DNA of 10,326 nt. Source: Burkholderiales bacterium. GTDB taxonomy: Bacteria; Pseudomonadota; Gammaproteobacteria; Burkholderiales; SG8-39. Shown here in pieces: positions 5,926 through 10,326 of this stretch. Location of the stretch: assembly GCA_025929745.1 (NCBI GenBank), contig JAICPQ010000081.1, positions 1 through 10,326 on the forward strand, read 5' to 3'. Within the stretch, counting starts at the first letter, position 1, and each line of letters opens with the position of its first letter. The notes under the pieces are model-generated. The model saw only the letters and a program-made list of their open reading frames with translations. It did not search any database and had not been told where the DNA came from. The position numbers and the translations under genes are program-made.

Positions 5926-6721
5926 CTTCGATGACCCCTTTCATGCTCGGGTGCAGCCCGCAGATGTAGTTGTACTCGCCGGGCTTGTCGATGGTGAGCG
6001 AAGCCTTCTGCCCGCGCAGGAACACTTCGGTGCGCGGTCCGTTCGCCACCGTGATCTGGTGCGGCGTGTCGTCGGAGTTGAAGAAGGTGAGCGCCTTGCC
6101 GGCCACTGCAGTGATTTTCGCGGGCAGGAAGGCGAACGACGCGATGTTGACGTCGCCGCCCCTGGGGGCGCCCTTCTTCACCAGGGTCTGACCTTCCTTC
6201 GGGAAGGTGCCGTTCAGCTTGGCGAGTGAGATGACGAAGTCCTGCTTCGCGTGCGGCAGGTGGCAGGTGAAGCAGGACTTGTTGTTTGCGTTGCCTTTGG
6301 GGTTGGGCTGGCCATCGGCGGTGAAGACGGCGTACTCCCACTCGCCGTTCCGCGGCCAGTCGGACGGATAGTCCGCGCCCCAGCCCTGCTCCTTCTGCAT
6401 CACGGTGTGCGCGAGGATGTCCTTCTTGATGAAGCGGCCGTTAGGGTCCTTCAGCGGGTTGCCCTGCGCGTCCTGCTGGACGCTCCACTGCACGAGCGTG
6501 AGCACCGTGCCGTACGGAATCGGTTGTCCTTTCTTCACGGCCTCGACGGCGGAAGCCGGCGCATAGAGCTCCCGGTATTGCTTGTTATCGGGCCGGTCGA
6601 GCGTCTGGTAGAGCACCCCTCTCAGATAGTCGGACGGAAACTTGATCTTCTCGGGCCCGGCGAATACCGCGGTGCTGACCAGCACACCGCAGACGGCCAA
6701 AAGCGTCTTCGTCACGTGCAT
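5918..6721 (-). CDS. Secreted cytochrome P460 - cupredoxin fusion protein
   Basis: From the ATG at 6721-6719 the product has 267 residues. Residues 1-21 are a signal peptide ending in AVFA before GPEKIKF. Residues about 24-168 match the cytochrome P460 / c'-beta family: FPSDYLRGVLYQTLDR at the start, NGEWEYAVFTADGQP at 125-139, and one haem attachment motif CFTCH (150-154) near the domain end, the expected place. Residues about 189-267 form a type 1 copper cupredoxin with ligands H221 (TPHQIT), C254, H257 and M260 in CGLHPSM. This short C-x2-H-x2-M loop resembles amicyanin. P460 proteins oxidise hydroxylamine or bind NO; here the copper domain could pass electrons to or from the haem. The gene starts 13 nt after the substrate-binding protein gene, so it is the last gene of a three-gene operon. 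A GTG at 6715 is an alternative start. Confidence 0.9.
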   Translation of the reverse strand: MHVTKTLLAVCGVLVSTAVFAGPEKIKFPSDYLRGVLYQTLDRPDNKQYRELYAPASAVEAVKKGQPIPYGTVLTLVQWSVQQDAQGNPLKDPNGRFIKKDILAHTVMQKEQGWGADYPSDWPRNGEWEYAVFTADGQPNPKGNANNKSCFTCHLPHAKQDFVISLAKLNGTFPKEGQTLVKKGAPRGGDVNIASFAFLPAKITAVAGKALTFFNSDDTPHQITVANGPRTEVFLRGQKASLTIDKPGEYNYICGLHPSMKGVIEVK

Positions 6722-6723
6722 GT

Positions 6724-6728
6724 CTCCC
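6724..6728 (-). promoter_or_regulatory. Ribosome binding site of the P460-cupredoxin gene
   Basis: GGGAG on the minus strand lies only 2 nt before the ATG at 6721 but 8 nt before an in-frame GTG at 6715. The spacing favours the GTG; either start leaves a good signal peptide. Confidence 0.5.
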
Positions 6729-6734
6729 AGGTTT

Positions 6735-7745
6735 TCATTGATATAACTGGTCTGCGCGAAGGAGCAGCGCCGGCGGCAATGGCAGGCCCAGCGTAGCGGC
6801 TGTCTTCGCGTTGATCGTAAGGTAGTGTCTCGTCGGTTGCTCGGCCGGCAATTCGCCCGGTTTAGCACCCTTGAATATCCTGTCTATGAATACGGCGGCG
6901 CGGCGAAAATCGTCCTCAATGCTCGATCCGTAGGCCATCAACCCGCCGTCGCGCGCCTGGAACCCATTCTCGTACATCGCCGGAATCCGTTGTGCGGCGG
7001 CAAACTCAATCACGCTCTTGCTATTCATGTTCGTGAGCGGATCGGAGATGAGAAACATCGCATGCGGTCGGCTGCGAGCTATCGCCTTGAAAGCGGCGTC
7101 GAACTCCTCCGCGCGCCGCACCCCGATCGCCTGCACCTCCACCTTGAGGATACGCGCCGCCTTCTCAATTTCCTGTGAGCGCAGCGTCATGCCAGCGTCC
7201 GCGGCGTTCCACAATACTGCGATGACGCTCGCGTTCGGCACGGCCTCTTTCAAGAGCTCCATGCGCTTCGCGCTCAGCTGGACGAGCTCATCGGTCATGC
7301 CGGTAACGTTCCCGCCGGGACGCGCCAGGCTGGAGATCCAACCGGTGGCGACGGCGTCTCCGGCGGCGCGCGCCATCACGATAGGAATCGTCGAACTTGC
7401 CCGCTTCGCCGCCGCGGTGGCAGGTCCTCCGAGAGTGGCGATGACGTCCACTTTCAGCCCGACGAGTTCCTGCGCCAGGCCGGGCAGGCGTTCGGCATCG
7501 CCATCCGCAAAGCGCGCTTGATAGCTGATGTTCTTCCCCTCGACATAGCCAAGCCCGCCTAGCGCGTCGCGAAACAATTTCGGTGCATTGCCATCGGGCG
7601 TACGAGCCGCACCTGAAAGCAAGCCGACACGGAACACCTTCTTGTCCTGCACCTGAGCAAACGCGAGGCACGTCCACGCCGCCAAAGTGGCCAGGATTGA
7701 AAGCAGGCAGCGACGCAGGATTGGCATCCGTCTGTCTGCTTTCAT
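6735..7745 (-). CDS. PF04392 ABC-type substrate-binding protein 1
   Basis: The 336-residue protein has a signal peptide (residues 1-30, ending CLAFA before QVQDKK); a cysteine at 26 lacks a lipobox. The mature part matches the ABC_sub_bind family (PF04392): FRDALGGLGYVEGKNISYQ (58-76), ERLPGLAQELVGLKVDVI, AAAKRASSTIPIV (111-123), then the signature SLARPGGNVTGM (139-150) and QLSAKRMELLKE (156-167). These proteins bind a small ligand in the periplasm, but the ligand is unpredictable; no permease or ATPase gene is present here. The start is fixed by GGGAGGAG just upstream and by the ATGA overlap with the kinase stop codon. The first residues are basic and include a second methionine at 7, a less likely start. 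It lies between the ROK kinase and P460-cupredoxin genes. Confidence 0.9.
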   Translation of the reverse strand: MKADRRMPILRRCLLSILATLAAWTCLAFAQVQDKKVFRVGLLSGAARTPDGNAPKLFRDALGGLGYVEGKNISYQARFADGDAERLPGLAQELVGLKVDVIATLGGPATAAAKRASSTIPIVMARAAGDAVATGWISSLARPGGNVTGMTDELVQLSAKRMELLKEAVPNASVIAVLWNAADAGMTLRSQEIEKAARILKVEVQAIGVRRAEEFDAAFKAIARSRPHAMFLISDPLTNMNSKSVIEFAAAQRIPAMYENGFQARDGGLMAYGSSIEDDFRRAAVFIDRIFKGAKPGELPAEQPTRHYLTINAKTAATLGLPLPPALLLRADQLYQ

Positions 7746-8608
7746 GACTCCTCCCAAAGCCAGGCCGCGCCGCGCACTCCGCTCGAATCGCCGTGGACCG
7801 GCGGCGCGAGCCGGGTGGCCACGTGATCGGAAAAGACATACCGCGTCCATAGGCGCGGCACCTCAGTGTACAGCGCGGCGAGCTTCGACATTCCGCCGCC
7901 GAGCACGATCACGTCCGGGTCGAGCAGGTTGATTACGCTGGCGAGCGCGCGCGCGAGCCGCTCCTGGTAGCGCGCCATTGTTTTTGCATCCAAAACCGCG
8001 TCCTCGGGCGCGACGCGGCGGCCGGTCGCGCTTTCGTGGTCGCGCGCGAGCCCGGGCCCCGACAAATAGGTCTCGATGCAGCCTGCACGCCCGCAATAGC
8101 ACGGCGGAAGCGGCAGGTCCTCGGTCTCCGGCAGCGGAAGCGGGTTATGGCCCCACTCGCCCGCAATGGCGTTCGCGCCGGTGAGCACGCGTCCGTTGAC
8201 CACGATGCCGCCGCCGACGCCGGTGCCCAAGATGACGCCGAACACCACCTGCGCGCCCTTGCCCGCGCCATCGCTCGCCTCCGAGAGCGCGAAGCAGTTC
8301 GCGTCGTTCTCCAGACGAACCTCGCGACCGAGCGCCTTTTCCAGGTCCTGCTTGAGCGGTTTTCCATTGAGCCAGGTCGAGTTCGCGTTCTTCACTAGAC
8401 CCGTGACCTGCGAAAGCGCGCCCGGCATGCCGATGCCGACTGAACCGTCGCCCGCTTCGCGTACGAGCGCGGCGACGGTCTCAATCGTCTTTTGATAGTG
8501 GCCGCGCGGCGTAGTCACGCGCTTGCGAAAAACCTCGCGGCCGCGCTGATCAAGGGCGATGGTCTCAATCTTCGTACCACCGATGTCAATCCCGATTCGT
8601 AACCCCAT
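7742..8608 (-). CDS. ROK-family sugar kinase (fructokinase/Mak-like)
   Basis: The 288-residue protein carries the full ROK set: phosphate-binding DIGGTK (8-13), GIGMPG (58-63), the active-site ENDAN (100-104) with catalytic base D102, the second phosphate loop GTGVGGG (128-134), E151 and H154 in EWGHNPLPL, and the zinc-binding CYCGRAGCIE (170-179) with C170, C172 and C177. The adenosine motif VIVLGGGM is at 233-240. No DNA-binding domain precedes it, so it is a kinase and not a ROK repressor. EWGHNPLP and CYCGRAGCIETYLSGPGL closely resemble E. coli Mak, a manno(fructo)kinase; hexose phosphorylation is likely but the exact sugar is uncertain. It is the first gene of a tight minus-strand operon with a substrate-binding protein and a P460-cupredoxin gene, an odd set of companions. 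Confidence 0.92.
   Translation of the reverse strand: MGLRIGIDIGGTKIETIALDQRGREVFRKRVTTPRGHYQKTIETVAALVREAGDGSVGIGMPGALSQVTGLVKNANSTWLNGKPLKQDLEKALGREVRLENDANCFALSEASDGAGKGAQVVFGVILGTGVGGGIVVNGRVLTGANAIAGEWGHNPLPLPETEDLPLPPCYCGRAGCIETYLSGPGLARDHESATGRRVAPEDAVLDAKTMARYQERLARALASVINLLDPDVIVLGGGMSKLAALYTEVPRLWTRYVFSDHVATRLAPPVHGDSSGVRGAAWLWEES
7748..7755 (-). promoter_or_regulatory. Shine-Dalgarno sequence of substrate-binding protein 1, inside the kinase gene
   Basis: GGGAGGAG on the minus strand lies a few nucleotides before the ATG at 7745 and within the last codons of the ROK kinase. With the ATGA stop-start overlap it indicates translational coupling. Confidence 0.82.
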
Positions 8609-8876
8609 GACTTAGAGCGCCGACTGCTTACGGATGCATACTTTGATCTACGCCGCGTTCTCCGCGTCCAAGGATTCGGTTGCCAACCTGGGCTTCGTCA
8701 TCTTCGGGGGTGATTGGCACTATCCATTTTCATCATCGAGAAAATTAGCCGCGCCTTAAAGCCAGACTGTAATCGAGTTCTATCGTGCGTTCGCAACATG
8801 GCGCCGTGACGGCGCAGACGTCGCGCGCCAACCCATGAATCACGCTTTACGCTACGCTTCGGCGTCCGGAGAGACC
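8609..8876. promoter_or_regulatory. Divergent intergenic region between the ROK operon and substrate-binding protein 2
   Basis: This 268-nt stretch has no supported gene and looks less GC-rich than its flanks. It must hold the promoters of both divergent units. It contains short perfect palindromes GGTTG-C-CAACC (8678-8688), TGCG-TT-CGCA (8786-8795) and GCGCCGT-G-ACGGCGC (8801-8815). A TGTAAT hexamer at 8768-8773 is a fair -10 for the plus-strand gene, but no good -35 accompanies it. No convincing minus-strand promoter was identified by eye. Confidence 0.45.
8868..8873 (+). promoter_or_regulatory. Shine-Dalgarno sequence of substrate-binding protein 2
   Basis: GGAGAG lies 3 nt before the ATG at 8877 (5 nt counted from GGAG). 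It selects this start over the in-frame ATG at 8835, which would put 14 extra residues ahead of the signal peptide. Confidence 0.7.
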
Positions 8877-9854
8877 ATGCTCTTAGCAAGACGCAGGCAA
8901 CTCCTCATAGCCGCAGGTGCTCTTACGTTGATGCCGAGTGCGGGGATCGCGCAGCGCAAATTAGCAAAAGTAGGCTGGCTGGGATGGGTAGGCGGTCGAC
9001 CCTCGCCGGACTCCATTCCCTTCGAGAGCTTTCGTGCAGGACTGCGCGACCTGGGATGGCACGAAGGGTCCGACCTGGTCATCGAACGCCGCAGCGGCGA
9101 CCGAGCCAACTCCGCTGCGCTGGCGAGAGAACTGGTGGACCTTGGTGTAAACGTTATCGTCGCGCAGGGCCCGATGGTGTTCGGAGCGCGTGCCGCGGTC
9201 GGCTCGCTCCCGGTGTTATTTAGCATTAACGGCGATCCAGTTGGTGCGAAGCTCGTGACGACCCTCGCCCGCCCAGGCGGTATGCTGACCGGCGTCACTG
9301 CGCTCAGCGCTGAGCTCTCAGCGAAGCGCCTGGAGTTTCTCAGGGAGCTCGTCCCGCACGCAACGCGCGTCGCGGCCATCGCCAATCAGGCGCACGCCGG
9401 CGTTGAAGTAGAGTTCGAGGCGACGCAGGCAGGCGCGCGGCGGCTGGGCCTGAGCGTGAAATGGTTCCCGGTTTACTCCGCGCGCGATTTCGACGGAGCG
9501 TTTGAAGCCATGGCCGCCGAAGGATTCCAAGCTGTCATCGCCGTTCCAGACACGCTTATCAACCTGCAGGCCGGCGCGATCGCCCAATTCGCCGCCCGCC
9601 GGCGGGTGCCCGCTATTTCCGGCTGGGGAGAGTTCGCCGAGGCTGGGAATGTCCTGAGCTACGGCCCGAGCCTCCAGGGATTTTATCGGCATATCGCCGC
9701 GTACGCGGATAAGGTCCTCAAGGGGGCAAGCCCAGGTGAACTGCCTGTCGAGAGACCAAAAGACCTCGAGCTCGTTATCAACGTCACGGCGGCGAAGGCA
9801 TCCGGCATCGGCATCCCACACACGCTCTCGCTACGCGCCAGCCGGGTTATCTAA
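8877..9854 (+). CDS. PF04392 ABC-type substrate-binding protein 2
   Basis: From the ATG at 8877 the protein has 325 residues. Residues 1-25 form a signal peptide; ARRRQLLIAAG near its start resembles a twin-arginine (RRxLL) motif, common in this family, followed by a hydrophobic core and a probable cleavage after AGIA. The mature part shows the PF04392 pattern: FRAGLRDLGWHEGSDLVIE (51-69), ALARELVDLGVNVIVAQGP, TLARPGGMLTGVT (128-140), LSAELSAKRLEFLRELVP, and near the end GELPVERPKDLELVINVTAA. It is a paralogue of substrate-binding protein 1 across the divergent region, but the two have drifted far apart, so different ligands are likely. Codon choice is looser than in the neighbouring ndh gene (TTA, ATA and AAT codons appear), a weak hint of separate origin. 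No transporter subunits follow. Confidence 0.9.
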   Translation: MLLARRRQLLIAAGALTLMPSAGIAQRKLAKVGWLGWVGGRPSPDSIPFESFRAGLRDLGWHEGSDLVIERRSGDRANSAALARELVDLGVNVIVAQGPMVFGARAAVGSLPVLFSINGDPVGAKLVTTLARPGGMLTGVTALSAELSAKRLEFLRELVPHATRVAAIANQAHAGVEVEFEATQAGARRLGLSVKWFPVYSARDFDGAFEAMAAEGFQAVIAVPDTLINLQAGAIAQFAARRRVPAISGWGEFAEAGNVLSYGPSLQGFYRHIAAYADKVLKGASPGELPVERPKDLELVINVTAAKASGIGIPHTLSLRASRVI

Positions 9855-10149
9855 TAGAAGCTGAGAAGCGCTTCGGTAATTAATAGGTGCGCCAAGCGGG
9901 TCGGCGAGGCGGATGAAAACCTATTCAGATTCCCGTGGCTCGCTTGGCCGCTACAGCGCCTGGCGTATTGATGGGGAAAATAAGGTCCCGGCTGCCGCGT
10001 ACGATCTCCGCAGCGAGCGTACCGAATTTGTCAGCACGCTCTTCCGAGTAGCGCCAATCCTTCCGGAACCGAAGAAGCACTGCCGATGTGACGCGCGCAG
10101 CGCGACGAAAAAGCCGACCCCGCAAGCACCAAAGCGAGCTATGCGATGC
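9855..10149. other. Gene-poor stretch with a substrate-binding protein remnant
   Basis: No intact gene is supported in these 295 nt. The left 70 nt are AT-rich for this window (around TAATTAATAGG) and contain GAAGCGCTTC, but no terminator with a T-run was found. The centre contains a degenerate PF04392 fragment on the minus strand. The remainder up to the 3' end of the right-edge gene shows nothing recognisable in any frame. Confidence 0.5.
9925..10062 (-). pseudogene. Remnant of a third PF04392 substrate-binding protein gene
   Basis: The minus-strand frame ending at the stop 9927-9925 encodes, from about 10062, KDWRYSEERADKFGTLAAEI and then VRGSRDLIFPINTPGAVAAK, RATGI. It aligns without gaps to residues about 78-120 of substrate-binding protein 1 (ARFADGDAERLPGLAQELVG, ending in AAAKRASST): a roughly 43-residue segment with about 14 identities, including the shared P...AAKRA ending. 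The expected IPIV and ARPGG regions do not follow in any frame, and the N-terminal half is also missing. It is therefore an internal fragment of a decayed gene, not a small protein. The frame is open further upstream to an ATG at 10125, but that part shows no family similarity. Confidence 0.65.
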
Positions 10150-10326
10150 TCAGCTGCAAAAACCGAGGATGCGCTCTTCCGAAGAGCAGGATTTCGGCTT
10201 CGCCGGCTGCGACTGCCCGGCAATGCAGGCGCGCAGCTCGCGCGCGACCGGCGGATAGTAAGTCCAGCCCTTGTTGAGGTTGGGGAGCGCGAGCTCGACC
10301 TCTTTCCACTTCGGATGCCCCTTCGC
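10150..10326 (-). CDS. 3' end of an unrecognised gene running in from the right edge (partial)
   Basis: The minus-strand frame is open from the window edge to a TGA at 10152-10150, giving 58 residues. It reads AKGHPKWKEVELALPNLNKG, WTYYPPVARELRACIAGQSQ, then PAKPKSCSSEERILGFCS. The balanced composition, with many Lys, Glu, Leu and aromatic residues in GC-rich DNA, looks like genuine coding sequence; the other frames look like arginine-rich shadows. Three cysteines (in RACIAG, KSCSS and GFCS) could form disulphides in an exported protein, but the N-terminus lies outside the window. I do not recognise the family. It is transcribed toward the substrate-binding protein remnant. Confidence 0.6.
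   Translation of the reverse strand, partial: AKGHPKWKEVELALPNLNKGWTYYPPVARELRACIAGQSQPAKPKSCSSEERILGFCS

Noticed and set aside
6735..7745. Substrate-binding protein 1 as a lipoprotein because of Cys26
   Set aside because: The residues before the cysteine (AWT) do not form a lipobox, while a standard AFA cleavage site follows.
7742..8608. ROK protein as a NagC/Mlc-type transcriptional repressor
   Set aside because: The protein begins directly with the DIGGTK phosphate loop and has no N-terminal helix-turn-helix domain, so it is a kinase.
9857..9875. Possible terminator after substrate-binding protein 2 (GAAGC with GCTTC)
   Set aside because: The stem is only 5 bp and no T-run follows.
9882..9948. 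Inverted repeats AATAGGT/ACCTATT (9882-9888, 9919-9925) and GCCAAGCG/CGCTTGGC (9891-9898, 9941-9948) as a pseudoknot or attachment site
   Set aside because: The arms are short and interleaved, one arm lies in the conserved AAKRA codons of the PF04392 remnant, and no integrase or mobile element is nearby.
9951..10223. 90-codon minus-strand frame in the right intergenic region
   Set aside because: It is Arg/Ser-rich and overlaps, in other frames, both the PF04392 remnant and the better-looking partial gene at the edge.

Overview
The window is compact, GC-rich (roughly 65% by eye) proteobacterial chromosomal DNA. Gene density is high, many genes overlap or abut, and Shine-Dalgarno sequences are of the GGAGG type. 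The gene content fits a betaproteobacterium of Burkholderiales type: CrgA-like LysR regulators, PF04392 ABC-type substrate-binding proteins without a transporter, a DUF4242 protein, a type II NADH dehydrogenase and c-type cytochromes. This assignment is inferred from gene families and was not tested by a search. No rRNA, tRNA, CRISPR array, insertion sequence or phage gene was seen.

Left part (1-3371). A secreted diheme c-type cytochrome runs off the left edge on the minus strand. Behind it on the same strand is a two-domain GNAT acetyltransferase. Divergent from the GNAT gene are two paralogous LysR regulators that overlap by 16 bp, so the second is probably translationally coupled to the first.

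Middle part (3373-5925). A small DUF4242 protein gene and a TetR repressor gene are divergent. Between them lie two near-identical palindromes 22 bp apart, placed over face-to-face promoters. This looks like a self-contained autoregulated switch. The TetR gene converges on, and overlaps, a hotdog thioesterase whose Thr/Glu/His spacing matches the fluoroacetyl-CoA thioesterase FlK. The thioesterase gene is divergent, with only 17 nt between start codons, from a type II NADH:quinone oxidoreductase gene.

Right part (5918-8608, minus strand). A tight three-gene operon reads ROK-family sugar kinase, then a PF04392 substrate-binding protein (4-bp ATGA overlap, strong internal ribosome site), then a secreted fusion of a cytochrome P460 domain with an amicyanin-like cupredoxin (13-nt gap). 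The fusion and its operon partners are the most unusual content of the window. Across a 268-nt intergenic region with several short palindromes, a second PF04392 protein gene is transcribed the other way. Beyond it lie a broken fragment of a third PF04392 gene and the 3' end of an unrecognised gene at the right edge.

Two themes stand out: periplasmic redox chemistry (diheme cytochrome, P460-cupredoxin, NDH-2) and a local cluster of PF04392 binding proteins (two intact, one remnant) with no permease or ATPase in view.
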